DNA of 42,808 bases from Deltaproteobacteria bacterium (GTDB lineage: Bacteria; Acidobacteriota; Thermoanaerobaculia; Multivoradales; JAHZIX01). Below are positions 17,360 through 25,223 of the stretch, piece by piece. The stretch's first letter is position 1; every line of letters begins with the position of its first letter. The stretch is taken from assembly GCA_022601195.1 (NCBI GenBank), contig JAHZIX010000038.1, positions 1-42,808 of the forward strand, read 5' to 3'. The notes beneath the pieces were generated by a model. The model ran no database searches. It was not told the origin of the DNA and worked only from the letters and a program-made list of their open reading frames with translations. The position numbers and the translations under genes were made by a program.

Positions 17360-18925
17360 CTACTCTTCCAACTGAAGCCGACGAATCTCTTCCATGTCCT
17401 TCGGAGGCTCGAGCCACAAAGGAGCTTCCTTTTCGACGTACTCGCGAATCGACGCCGGGAGATCAGCGAAGCTATCCACCCGCCAGGAGACCAGGTGGGT
17501 CAGGGCTTTACCCGGTCCGGCAAAGGATGGGAGGTCCCCATAGCGAACCCAGCTGATTCGATAGCCGGAAGATGCCCCTGCTCCGGGGGGCACGCCCTCC
17601 GGAGCGAAGAAGTCGTAGTGCTCGGCAGTCTGGTAGCGGCGACCACCGGGAAGGTCCAGATCGAGGATGACGGGGGCGCTGAAGAACGTCCCTCCAGGGA
17701 CCTGTCGAGCTCGTAGATCGCGCCCCGGGCCGATGCGGTTCAGCTGCTCGCCCTTGCGCTGTTCCACCCAAGTCTCCAGATAGCCGTCCCCGAGGACATA
17801 GGAGATGTATTGGTAAGGGTAGGCGATGGGATCGACTTCCCGAGCCCCCGCCTCTCCAGGCCATTGCCGCAGCACTTCTCCGGATTCGCGATCCCGATAA
17901 ACGTAGGTCTTGCGGGAGAGCTGGTAGGCGGTATTCTCCATCCCTTCCTCCCGGTGTAGGCGGGCGGTGTCGAAACCCTCCAGGTTCATCAGATGCTCAC
18001 CACTGGGGTAGGCGTAGACCTCTCCGATGGAGTACCAATAGACCGGTTCCCCCTTGCCGAGACGCATGTCCACCCAGCGCTGGAAGACATCGTCGTCGAA
18101 ACCGTTATCGAGACTCTCCGGCGAGGGTCCCGCTACGGCGAGGAGGATGTCCGTGCCGAGATCCTTGTCGTCCTTATGGGTCAACCAGGTCCGACGCTTG
18201 GGAAGACGCAGGCCAGAAGCTTCGACTTCGCCGTCGAGAAGAATCACTTCCCCATCGTTCTTGGCCTCGTCGTGATAGAAGCGATACCCCACCAAGGCGA
18301 AAGTCTCCCGATCGAAGTAGAAATACCAAGTCTCCTTGCCGATCTTTGGGTCGTAGGTCACTTTGAGATCGAAGACAGGCTTTTCTTCAAAGGTCGTTTC
18401 GGTCACCCTTCCGAGGTGAGTGCCGGCATCTCGGAGCTTCATGGGCAAGCCCCAAAGGTAGGTGTAGTAGTTCCGCAGTAGGCGGAGGCGCTCACAGCTC
18501 AGCCGATGGGTGGCTCGCTCCTCGTCGCTCACCTGGGAACGACCATCGAGAGTCATCTCGCATCGTCCCGGCTCCAACACTCCCCCCAATGCCGGCTGCC
18601 CTCCCCGCAGCATCTCGAAGCGCTCCCCGGGAACGTCCAAAAGCACTTCCGCCCGTCGGTCGACCCCGTCGGTTCGGGTCTCCAGAAACCACAAACGATG
18701 AGGTTCGGCAAGAAACCGATCCTCTGGATCGTGATAGGCAATGGAGCTCTCGAGAAGCTCTTCCGCACTCGGCAGCTCTGCACTGGATGACTCAGCACTG
18801 GACGACTCTGCACTGGATGTTTCCTCTACCGGAGTTGCTCCCTCGGCGGAGCCACCAACCATGACTATCCACAGCCCGACGATGGCTACCAAGAGACTCC
18901 TTGGCTCGAACGAAAATTGGCTCAT
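17360..18925 (-). CDS. Secreted DUF6503-DUF1838 protein
   Basis: This 521-residue protein starts at ATG 18925 with GGAGGGG upstream and a signal peptide (LLVAIVGLWIVMVGGSAEGA). Residues about 33-55 are a Ser/Ala/Glu linker from three 15-bp repeats. Residues about 55-260 resemble DUF6503 (ESSIAYHDPEDRF, LRNYYTYLWGLPMKLRDAG, YFYFDRETFALVGYRFYHDE). The C-terminal half resembles DUF1838 (FQRWVDMRLGKGEPVYWYS, YPYQYISYVLGDGYLETWVE, HLVSWRVDSFADLP, EAPLWLEPPKDMEEIRRLQ). Families were assigned from memory of their motifs; neither has a known reaction. It is divergent from the selenoprotein gene. A lipid-carrier-like or enzyme role in the envelope is possible but unsupported. Confidence 0.75.
   Translation of the reverse strand: MSQFSFEPRSLLVAIVGLWIVMVGGSAEGATPVEETSSAESSSAESSSAELPSAEELLESSIAYHDPEDRFLAEPHRLWFLETRTDGVDRRAEVLLDVPGERFEMLRGGQPALGGVLEPGRCEMTLDGRSQVSDEERATHRLSCERLRLLRNYYTYLWGLPMKLRDAGTHLGRVTETTFEEKPVFDLKVTYDPKIGKETWYFYFDRETFALVGYRFYHDEAKNDGEVILLDGEVEASGLRLPKRRTWLTHKDDKDLGTDILLAVAGPSPESLDNGFDDDVFQRWVDMRLGKGEPVYWYSIGEVYAYPSGEHLMNLEGFDTARLHREEGMENTAYQLSRKTYVYRDRESGEVLRQWPGEAGAREVDPIAYPYQYISYVLGDGYLETWVEQRKGEQLNRIGPGRDLRARQVPGGTFFSAPVILDLDLPGGRRYQTAEHYDFFAPEGVPPGAGASSGYRISWVRYGDLPSFAGPGKALTHLVSWRVDSFADLPASIREYVEKEAPLWLEPPKDMEEIRRLQLEE
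18777..18820. repeat. Three 15-bp tandem repeats
   Basis: Three near-identical 15-bp units of the form TCTGCACTGGATGAC begin at 18777, 18792 and 18807. On the minus strand they are in frame and encode the SSAES linker repeats after the signal peptide of the DUF6503-DUF1838 protein. Confidence 0.85.
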
Positions 18926-19070
18926 GAATCATCCCCTCCGGTGATCTAACGCCCTGTGGTGAAACTCTCTCTGGCTGCGTTTGCTCGATCATACCGTGGT
19001 CAGATCCAGGAGCCCTTTTCTTCCCCGGAACCCGGTACACTCGGCCTTCAGGAACCGAGAGGAGACGAAG

Positions 19071-19754
19071 ATGCAGCAGCTCGAAGAACGGTTGGCCTCG
19101 TTGAGCAGTGCCGGTGGTGCAGTGCTTTTGGTGACGTTTCGTGGCGATTGGTGACCCTATTGTTGTGGCCAGCTGGTCCGGCTGGCGAATCAGATGGAGC
19201 GAATCCACCAGGCCGGTGCACAAATCGTCGCTGTCTCGGTAGATTCCCAGGAGCGCAACGAAGGGATGCGCCATCGGTGGGAATTGCCCTTCCCTTTTCT
19301 TTCCGACCCTCAGGGAGAGGAATTCCTCAAACCCCTAGGCCTTTGGAACGCTGAAGAAAGAGGCGGTTTGGCCGTCCCGGCTCTGGTTCTCTTCTCCTCC
19401 GGTGGCGAGGAGATTCAGCGGGTCACCAGCCGAGACTATGCCGACCGAATCCACGACGAAGATGTCCTCGGTGCCCTTGAAGCTCTCGGATTCGACCCCA
19501 TTTCGCCTCCGGCCACCACAGCCGCCGAGGAGCCGGCCAGAAAGTTGAGGGGTGCCTTTCCAAGCAAACTCTTCGATGCCTATTTCCGTGGCAATTTCTA
19601 TGGCGCCATCGCCCTCCGAGGCCGAATCGCCGACGCAGACGCCAGGCGGGAGGCCAAAGCACACCAACTCATGGCCCAGAGCTTCCTGGATGAGTGGAAG
19701 ACTCGCCGCCAGCTCATTTCATCCAACAACGAATCACAGGGGACCCAACCTTGA
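19071..19754 (+). CDS. Peroxiredoxin-like selenoprotein (in-frame UGA = Sec28)
   Basis: ATG 19071 has GAGAGGAG 6 bases upstream. The frame is open for 227 residues except for one TGA at 19152-19154. Around it the protein reads VLLVTFRGDW-U-PYCCGQLVRLANQ. Thioredoxin-fold peroxiredoxin-like proteins (AhpC/TSA superfamily) have FRGDWCPYCRGQL here, so the UGA replaces exactly the redox Cys and gives U28-P-Y-C31. Downstream the same frame keeps the fold: IVAVSVDSQERNEGM, PFPFLSDPQGEEFLKPLGL, GGLAVPALVLFSSGGEEIQR. A bSECIS-like hairpin follows the UGA. It likely reduces peroxides or disulfides. The stop overlaps the TTG start of the NMO-like gene. A start at 19194 would remove the redox motif. Sec machinery is not in this window. 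Confidence 0.88.
19168..19186 (+). promoter_or_regulatory. bSECIS-like hairpin directing Sec insertion
   Basis: GCCAGC (19168-19173) pairs with GCTGGC (19181-19186) around the loop TGGTCCG. With extra U-G and G-C pairs the stem can close on a GUC triloop. The stem starts 13 bases after the UGA and the GGUC apex is about 21 bases downstream, inside the 16-37 base range known for bacterial SECIS. The E. coli fdhF element also has a GGUC apex. Confidence 0.75.
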
Positions 19755-20716
19755 GCCGCATTCCCTTTCAAGAAAGCCTAGCGCTGCCGGTGGTGGCAGC
19801 TCCCATGTTCCTCATTTCGGGACCGAAGCTGGTAATCGAGTCCTGCCAACAAGGGATTCTCGGCACCTTTCCCGCCCTCAACCAACGCACCACGGCCGGT
19901 TTTGACGAGTGGCTCTGCGAAATCGAGGAAGGCCTTGAGGAATCCGACTCGGAGCCCAGCCGGTCAGCCGCTCCCTATGGAGTCAACCTCATCGTCCACC
20001 GAACCAATCCTCGTCTCCAGGCAGATCTGGAGGTGGTGGTCAAACATAAGGTCCCGGTGGTCATTACATCCCTGGGGGCGGTCTCCGAGCTGGTCGATGC
20101 GGTGCACAGCTACGGGGGTCTCGTGTTCCACGACATCACCAATCGCCGCCATGGGGAAAAAGCTGCCGAAGCCGGAGTCGATGGTCTCATCCTGGTGGCA
20201 GCGGGAGCCGGGGGCCACGCTGGAACCTTGCATCCCATGCCCTTCATCGCCGAGATTCGGTCTTTCTTCGATGGCATCATCCTCCTTTCCGGCTGTATGA
20301 GCACTGGTCGTGACGTTGCTGCCGCCATGCAGATGGGGGCCGACCTCGCCTACCTGGGAACCCGTTTCATCAATACCACTGAGAGCCGTGCGGACGAGGA
20401 TTATCGTCAAATGATCATCGATAGCCGAATCTCGGATGTCATCTATACAGCCGCCATCTCCGGAGTCCCCGCCAACTTCCTGCGCCCCAGCCTCGAAGCC
20501 ATGGGGTTGACGGAAGAAATGTGGTCTAAGAAGGCCAAAGTAGATTTCGGCAAAGAGCTCGACGAAGCTCGGGCCTGGAAAACCATCTGGTCTGCCGGTC
20601 AGGGCGTCACCACCATCGAGGACAACCTGCCCGTAGCGGACTTGATCGCGCGTCTGAAAAAGGAATTCCACACCGCCCTCGAAGACCAAGGCAGGCTGGC
20701 CCAACGGTACCCCTGA
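19751..20716 (+). CDS. Nitronate monooxygenase-like FMN enzyme
   Basis: This 321-residue TIM-barrel flavoprotein has the length of bacterial NMO/2-nitropropane dioxygenase members. Visible marks: N-terminal LPVVAAPMFLISGPKLVIES, the barrel strand VPVVITSLGA, the family motif AAGAGGHAG with the candidate catalytic base His156, and LLSGCMSTGRDVAAAMQMGA followed by YLGTRFINTTES for FMN phosphate binding. TTG 19751 is preferred: it overlaps the selenoprotein stop (TTGA) and AGGGGA lies about 9 bases upstream. The enzymes oxidise alkyl nitronates or serve as related NAD(P)H flavin oxidoreductases. Coupling to a redox selenoprotein suggests a joint oxidative or nitro-stress defence (inference). Confidence 0.9.
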   Translation: MSRIPFQESLALPVVAAPMFLISGPKLVIESCQQGILGTFPALNQRTTAGFDEWLCEIEEGLEESDSEPSRSAAPYGVNLIVHRTNPRLQADLEVVVKHKVPVVITSLGAVSELVDAVHSYGGLVFHDITNRRHGEKAAEAGVDGLILVAAGAGGHAGTLHPMPFIAEIRSFFDGIILLSGCMSTGRDVAAAMQMGADLAYLGTRFINTTESRADEDYRQMIIDSRISDVIYTAAISGVPANFLRPSLEAMGLTEEMWSKKAKVDFGKELDEARAWKTIWSAGQGVTTIEDNLPVADLIARLKKEFHTALEDQGRLAQRYP

Positions 20717-20778
20717 AGCAGCAATGTCCCCGCCTACCAGCCGCCACCTGGAGGCCGAGGTCCACCAAGAGGTAGCTG

Positions 20779-20816
20779 GCACGACCGTTTAGGAACCTAT
20801 GCCTTAGCGGTCGTGC
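20779..20816 (+). terminator. Hairpin after the NMO-like gene
   Basis: GCACGACCG (20779-20787) pairs perfectly with CGGTCGTGC (20808-20816); the 20-base loop can form an inner AGG-CCT helix. It lies 63 bp after the stop. There is no clear U run, so it may be a processing or Rho-linked structure. Confidence 0.5.
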
Positions 20817-21067
20817 TCCACTGTCCATCGAAACTGATTCCCCTCCAGCGTGCCGACCAGGTCTTTCCCCGACGAAGTCAGAACCACTTAGCACCATTTA
20901 TTTGAGTGGCTGAATCGTGACCTGAGAGAGCTCGTCTCGTTGTCGTCGACCCCCTCCCTCTCACCTCGAAGTCGATGGGTCATCTCACCGGAGATGATAG
21001 AGAACCCTTGGTCCGAAAAATAGACAACAAACTCCTTCCCCCCACTCCCGATGATCCCAACCGACCC
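20817..21067. other. Gene-poor stretch before the first micropeptide element
   Basis: No convincing gene is seen here. One small perfect hairpin, TCATCTC-ACCG-GAGATGA (20980-20997), lies about 70 bp before the element. A promoter for the element may be in this stretch, but none is clear by eye. Confidence 0.4.
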
Positions 21068-21126
21068 CGAATAGCGCGTCTCTTGAATATGGATCTACCA
21101 GAGATCCAGACGATCGAAAGGAGGTG

Positions 21127-21192
21127 ATGGCTGTGCACACGCTTTTGGAATGGTTTGCGCAGGTGGGCAGCAGCATGATTGATATTGGCTAG
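21127..21192 (+). CDS. Micropeptide A1 (21 residues)
   Basis: AAAGGAGGTG is a near-perfect anti-SD complement and leads into ATG 21127. The peptide ends HTLLEWFAQVGSSMIDIG after MAV and stops at TAG 21190-21192. GTG 21133 is an alternative start with better spacing (19 residues). The paralogue at 25012 has the same length and differs mainly at third codon positions (about 7 of 11 changes), with conservative replacements such as E/D, F/L and V/A. An amphipathic helix around the Trp is likely. There is no signal peptide. It could be a signalling, membrane-active or leader peptide; function unknown. Confidence 0.65.
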   Translation: MAVHTLLEWFAQVGSSMIDIG

Positions 21193-21200
21193 TGGACCTG

Positions 21201-21227
21201 CTGGGTGAGGCGGTCTGCCTCGCCCAG
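21201..21227 (+). promoter_or_regulatory. Hairpin between micropeptides A1 and B1
   Basis: CTGGGTGAGGC pairs with GCCTCGCCCAG across the loop GGTCT (11 bp with one G-U pair), starting 9 bases after the A1 stop. Copy 2 has a different but equally strong stem at the same place, followed by the same CAGGTTCC. No U run follows, so it could protect or process the mRNA, or act as an attenuator. Confidence 0.7.
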
Positions 21228-21334
21228 GTTCCCAACCCACGAATCTTGCCTCATCGAACGCGTGCCCCTTTCCCTGCTCTTGGTTGGCATTTGGCAAGTG
21301 TTCGACGGCTTTCTCTTGGAACCGAAAGGAGGTG

Positions 21335-21397
21335 ATGGCTGTGCAGATGATATTTGACTGGTTTGAAGGACTCCGTTCACGAATTGCCGACTTCTAG
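21335..21397 (+). CDS. Micropeptide B1 (20 residues)
   Basis: ACCGAAAGGAGGTG precedes ATG 21335, with the same 18-base ribosome-site and start context as A1. The peptide begins MAVQMIFDWFEGL and ends RSRIADF before TAG 21395-21397. It shares MAV[H/Q]-x-[L/I]-[L/F]-[E/D]-W-F with A1, so A and B are paralogues. It is likely amphipathic: hydrophobic I, F, W, L, I and F alternate with D, E, R and D. The next recognisable gene is the S8 protease 358 bp downstream. Function unknown. Confidence 0.6.
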   Translation: MAVQMIFDWFEGLRSRIADF

Positions 21398-21754
21398 CAA
21401 GGAGAAAGGGGGTTCTCGAGATCCTCCAACGTAGGTGCGGCGAGGCCCGTTCCCTGCAATCGACACCGATCGAGTGAACTCCGCACTTAGAGCTCAGAGC
21501 GAACCTGTCGGGTTTCCCCCTTGCACCTGCCGGGCCTCGGTATCGCCGCCCAGAGTCAACCTCTGCACCGATGCGGATAACACACCTAATAGGACTCTCG
21601 TCTTCTTTGCGGGAAACTTTCTTCCTTGCCTATATTTTCACCAGCAGCGACGTGTATCTCAATCAGAAAACGTCACTCATCGTAATGAGTGACCTCCAAC
21701 ACACGACCAACTTCGCAAGAACCAAACTCTATGAATCTGAAATGGAGATTTGAA
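21398..21754. other. Leader region of the S8 protease gene
   Basis: No gene is supported here. TTGCGG (21607-21612) and TATATT (21631-21636) with 18-bp spacing form a possible promoter. A perfect inverted repeat GTCACTCA-TCGTAA-TGAGTGAC lies at 21672-21693, about 62 bp before the protease ATG, either as an operator or as a hairpin in the 5' leader. Confidence 0.4.
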
Positions 21755-24751
21755 ATGAGAGTGTCTAAGAAATGGATTCCGTGGCGCACAATTCTAGGAC
21801 TGTGGATCTTCGGACTAGGAATATTAGGAGCCGTGGATGGAATAGCGCAATCCGCCGAGAACACGAGTCATCACACTGTCATCGTGTTTCTAAAAGCCGA
21901 TCAAGTCGAGGAGAGCCCAGCGGCCTTTGTGGAGCGTCTCAACGTTGGAACAGAAAAGGATGTTGCAGCTCTTTCCCCAAGTTCTGCCGAGGAAATGGTT
22001 CCGATGTCTCCTCTGCCCAATGGTCTGGAACCTCTACCAGGTAGCCCCCGATATCTCCTCTCGCGTTATGTCACGCTCTACTATCCAATCGATAGAGATA
22101 TTGACAAGATCCTAGAGGAATTGAAGAACGATGGCCGATTCGGCTATGTAGGAAGGGATACCGAAGGTGGATTCTCGGCAGTCCCTGGTGACGCGTTCTA
22201 TCGCGACTTGCTCGACCCCACGAATCCCGAGACGCAGCAGTGGGCGTACCAGCAGGTAGGCCTAGAGGCTGCCTGGGACTATACGAAGGGCTACGCCACC
22301 GTAGGCGTAGCGGATACCGGCATTGAGCCAGGACATCCTGACCTTCAGCAGAATTTCAGGGGCCACCAATCCTGGAATTTTGACAGGGGAGTCGCCAACC
22401 CAGACGAAGACGAAGAAGAAGACGAAGACGCCTTTGTAGGGCATGGCACTTTTGTCGCCGGCCTCCTTGCTGCGAGTTCTGATAACGGAACCGGCGTTAC
22501 CGGTTCTTGCTGGAATTGCAGCCTCATGGTCGCACGCGCCAGGATGTCTTCTCGACGGGAGCGCGCCTTTGAGTGGTTGGCAGACAACGGGGCCCAGGTC
22601 GTCAACCTGAGTGGCTTCTTTGGCGGCCCCTCAGATGGATCCCTCCCAGCGGGAACTCCTTGCGAGTCTCTACCACCATCCGACCGGCACTATTTCTGTG
22701 CTGTGCTAGATATTCTAGAAGCCCGGGAAATTGTCTTTACCGTGGCCTCCGGGAACGACCTTCGACGGATCAACTTTCCCGCGAACGAACCCACGACCGT
22801 CGCGGTGGGTGGCACAGAGAGGTCTGGCGAAATCTGGAATGACCAAGGAGGCCTCACCCCCTGCGAAGGCTTTACTGCCAACTCCAGCTTCGGTCCCTTC
22901 TTTCAATGTGGCTCCAACTTTGGCCCAGAGCAGGATTTCGTAGCCCCAGCCAAACAGACGTTGTCTACCTTCTATACAGGCAGACATTGGGGTTTAGGGG
23001 TCATCGGTTGCTCCGATGACCCCAACGAGTCGAATACTTTCGACCCCACAGGGAGCACCCCAACTCTAGGTTACGACTATTGCACGGGCACTTCGATGTC
23101 TGCTCCCCTAGTTGCTGGAGTTTTCGCACAACTCAAATCTGTGAACCCTCTGTTGACGGTCACCGCTGCTAAGCAGGCGCTCATCGAGACGGCAAGCCAA
23201 TCCGGGGTCCACGACGATCTCTTCGGCTACGGGATTCCCAACGCCGCCGCTGCGGTCGAGCACGTCCTGGGGACGGTCGGCGGGAAACAAATTCGGACCC
23301 GCATGACGCCGATGTTTTCCCTTTTCGGCACAGCGAGGGCCAACGAACTGTACAAATCTCCGAAACCCAACTACCTCTACACTTCGAAGCCGCAGGTAGC
23401 AAGTGGCGCTGTCAAAGGGAGGTTGCATGAATCGCCGGCGAACACGAACACCCTCCCCTACGGTTCGACAAACGCGGGCTCTCCGGTTATGGATTTCTCT
23501 TCCTTCCCCCTCGAACCCTCGATCCCAAGTCCAGTGCCAGCGTCGTCGTTCTACGTTTTCACCACGGAGCATAATCCCTTCGACCCGGCTACTCCGATGG
23601 TGCCGCTCTACCGTCTGAGCTTTGCTGAGGAGTGCGACCCTCGTGACTTCGTCTACACGACCGAACAGGCCGGAATCGACTATTTCACCGGCGCGAGCGG
23701 ACAAGTGCCGGACTGGTGTCCCAACCAATCGGGCGAACAGGTCTTCCGCCTTGACGGCATCGAGGGCTATATCTTCCCAGAATGCCCCCCAGGCTTCTCC
23801 TGTAACGATTCCTCCGATCCTTCCCAGCCCCAATGCTTACACCGACGCTGGAGCTCCGTGGACGGGCATTACGCCCTTGTTCTCGAGCGAGAGCGTGGGC
23901 TGCCTCCCTACCAGACCTACACCAGAACTTCCGGCAACAGCTGCATCGGCTATGTCTTCCCCAACGACGACAGCGACAGTGACGGTCTCATAGACGGCTT
24001 CGAGCTGGTCCTGGGCACCGACCCTCTCAACGCGGACTCGGATAGCGACTCCATCCCCGACGGGTCGGAGTATCCCCTTGGGGGCTTACCGGTGAGCGAT
24101 CCACTTCACAATCCAAATTGTGATTCGATCTTCGCGGATAGCTTCGACAACGGCGACACTTCGGCTTGGAACCGAGCTGTGACTGCCGGCTCGGGTCAGC
24201 TCGGTGTCGATACGGCTTCCGCGATTGTTGGCCCCTTCGGGATGTTTGTTCAGATCAGCTCCGTCGGTGATCAAGGATGGGTTCACGATTACTCACCAGC
24301 CTCAGAGAGTTTCTACCGCGCTCGATTCCAGTTCCGCTTGGCCGACATAACGATGCCCTATCGGCAGCCGCACTATCTGTTCGTAGCCCTCGACAACGAT
24401 CCCAACCACCTCGTCTTCTCCGTTGACATGTGGCGCACGGCATCTAGCTATCAGATGCGAGCGAGGACCAAACCAAACAGTGGGGCAATTGTCAAAACAG
24501 AATGGATCTCCTTCGCCTCGGTCTCCGATCCTCCGGCTGATCACCAGGTCGAATTGGTCTGGACTAAGGCTGATTCCGGCCAAAGCAATGGTAGTTTGGC
24601 TCTCTCTGTCAACGATGTACGTCGGCAAATCATCGACCTTGACAACGATAGCCGCCAAATCGACGAGATCCGCTTGGGCATTCTCGCCGGCAGAAATGCT
24701 GACACTGAGGGTCTCTTTATGTTCGACGAGTTCGAGTCCTGCCGCAATTGA
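21755..24751 (+). CDS. Secreted S8 (subtilisin-like) protease, multidomain
   Basis: This 998-residue protein starts at ATG 21755: GGAG lies 7 bases upstream and a signal peptide follows directly (WRTILGLWIFGLGILGAVDG). Upstream in-frame GTG 21689 and ATG 21731 would bury it. Residues about 35-150 look like an inhibitor-type propeptide. The catalytic triad is D187 in VGVADTGIEPGHPDL, H230 in GHGTFVAGLLAASSDN and S447 in GTSMSAPLVAGVFAQL; N334 in ASGN is the oxyanion residue. An acidic run (DEDEEEDEDAF) directly precedes the catalytic His. The C-terminal half has a Tyr/Phe-rich repeat region with VYTTEQAGIDYFTG, a calcium-binding TSP3-like stretch (NDDSDSDGLIDGFELVLGTD) and a final IFADSFDNGDTSAWNRAV lectin/laminin-G-like domain. 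It acts outside the cell. Confidence 0.93.
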   Translation: MRVSKKWIPWRTILGLWIFGLGILGAVDGIAQSAENTSHHTVIVFLKADQVEESPAAFVERLNVGTEKDVAALSPSSAEEMVPMSPLPNGLEPLPGSPRYLLSRYVTLYYPIDRDIDKILEELKNDGRFGYVGRDTEGGFSAVPGDAFYRDLLDPTNPETQQWAYQQVGLEAAWDYTKGYATVGVADTGIEPGHPDLQQNFRGHQSWNFDRGVANPDEDEEEDEDAFVGHGTFVAGLLAASSDNGTGVTGSCWNCSLMVARARMSSRRERAFEWLADNGAQVVNLSGFFGGPSDGSLPAGTPCESLPPSDRHYFCAVLDILEAREIVFTVASGNDLRRINFPANEPTTVAVGGTERSGEIWNDQGGLTPCEGFTANSSFGPFFQCGSNFGPEQDFVAPAKQTLSTFYTGRHWGLGVIGCSDDPNESNTFDPTGSTPTLGYDYCTGTSMSAPLVAGVFAQLKSVNPLLTVTAAKQALIETASQSGVHDDLFGYGIPNAAAAVEHVLGTVGGKQIRTRMTPMFSLFGTARANELYKSPKPNYLYTSKPQVASGAVKGRLHESPANTNTLPYGSTNAGSPVMDFSSFPLEPSIPSPVPASSFYVFTTEHNPFDPATPMVPLYRLSFAEECDPRDFVYTTEQAGIDYFTGASGQVPDWCPNQSGEQVFRLDGIEGYIFPECPPGFSCNDSSDPSQPQCLHRRWSSVDGHYALVLERERGLPPYQTYTRTSGNSCIGYVFPNDDSDSDGLIDGFELVLGTDPLNADSDSDSIPDGSEYPLGGLPVSDPLHNPNCDSIFADSFDNGDTSAWNRAVTAGSGQLGVDTASAIVGPFGMFVQISSVGDQGWVHDYSPASESFYRARFQFRLADITMPYRQPHYLFVALDNDPNHLVFSVDMWRTASSYQMRARTKPNSGAIVKTEWISFASVSDPPADHQVELVWTKADSGQSNGSLALSVNDVRRQIIDLDNDSRQIDEIRLGILAGRNADTEGLFMFDEFESCRN

Positions 24752-24952
24752 GGTTGGAGTAACGGGTCCATTGGAGTGTAGAAGGTTTGGGTGTCGTGGT
24801 TGTGGGCCACTTCAACACCGTAACTTTCTGCACGTGATTCGGCTGCTTCCCTGCCTCGGTGAAGTAAGGGGCATTTGCACCCGCTAGTCGACCTTGTAAC
24901 AAGAAGGCTGCCTAGCCCCCCCTTTTACCCTTCCTCTGATACCTCCTGGCCG
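24752..24952. other. Spacer between the S8 protease gene and element copy 2
   Basis: Neither a gene nor a clear terminator is visible. A pyrimidine-rich stretch (CCCCCCCTTTTACCCTTCC) lies at 24917-24935. Confidence 0.4.
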
Positions 24953-25011
24953 CGAACAGCGCGTCTCTTGGGTAGGGATCCACCGGAGATCCAAACTACC
25001 GAGAGGAGGTG

Positions 25012-25077
25012 ATGAGTTTGCAAACGCTCCTGGATTGGCTCGCGCAAGCGGGCAGCAGCATCATTGAAATTGGCTAG
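25012..25077 (+). CDS. Micropeptide A2 (21 residues)
   Basis: GAGAGGAGGTG leads into ATG 25012. After MSL the peptide reads QTLLDWLAQAGSSIIEIG and stops at TAG 25075-25077. It is the same length as A1 with conservative replacements only: E to D, F to L, V to A, M to I and D to E. TTG 25018 corresponds to the alternative GTG of A1. Preservation of the frame between diverged copies is the main reason to call it a gene. Confidence 0.65.
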   Translation: MSLQTLLDWLAQAGSSIIEIG

Positions 25078-25087
25078 GCCGGCTTTT

Positions 25088-25115
25088 TGGAAGAGGCAGG
25101 CGCCTGCCTCTTCCA
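25088..25115 (+). promoter_or_regulatory. Perfect 28-bp palindromic hairpin between A2 and B2
   Basis: TGGAAGAGGCAGGC followed by its exact reverse complement forms an uninterrupted 28-bp palindrome 11 bases after the A2 stop. It holds the position of the 11-bp hairpin in copy 1 although most stem bases differ, so the structure and not the sequence is preserved. The conserved CAGGTTCC follows. Confidence 0.75.
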
Positions 25116-25223
25116 GGTTCCTAAGACTGGTTCTCCTCCTCATTCAACGATGGTCCCTAGTGCTATCCGGGGCTGGTTGTTGGCAAGTCTCACGTGAGTC
25201 CCTTTTGGTACCGAAAAGGGGGG

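Larger units (their letters stand above)
21068..21397 (+). repeat. Micropeptide element, copy 1
   Basis: This ~330-bp element is repeated in diverged form at 24953-25286 with the same order: CGAAxAGCGCGTCTCTTG, a small GGATC/GATCC hairpin (21091-21107 here), micropeptide A, a strong hairpin, the conserved CCAGGTTCC, a TTGGCAAG block, ACCGAAAGGAGG and micropeptide B. No transposase or terminal inverted repeats are seen, so duplication of a gene module is likelier than a mobile element. It lies upstream of the S8 protease gene. Confidence 0.85.

Noticed and set aside
19152..19154. TGA read as a real stop or a nonsense mutation in a pseudogene
   Set aside because: The frame before and after is intact, the stop falls exactly at the redox Cys codon, and a SECIS-like hairpin follows at the proper distance.
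20980..21297. Minus-strand frame of 105 codons across element copy 1, similar to a 72-codon frame at 24925-25143
   Set aside because: The two antisense frames look alike only because the elements are repeats. Changes fall mainly at first positions of the minus codons, which are third positions of the plus-strand micropeptide frames.
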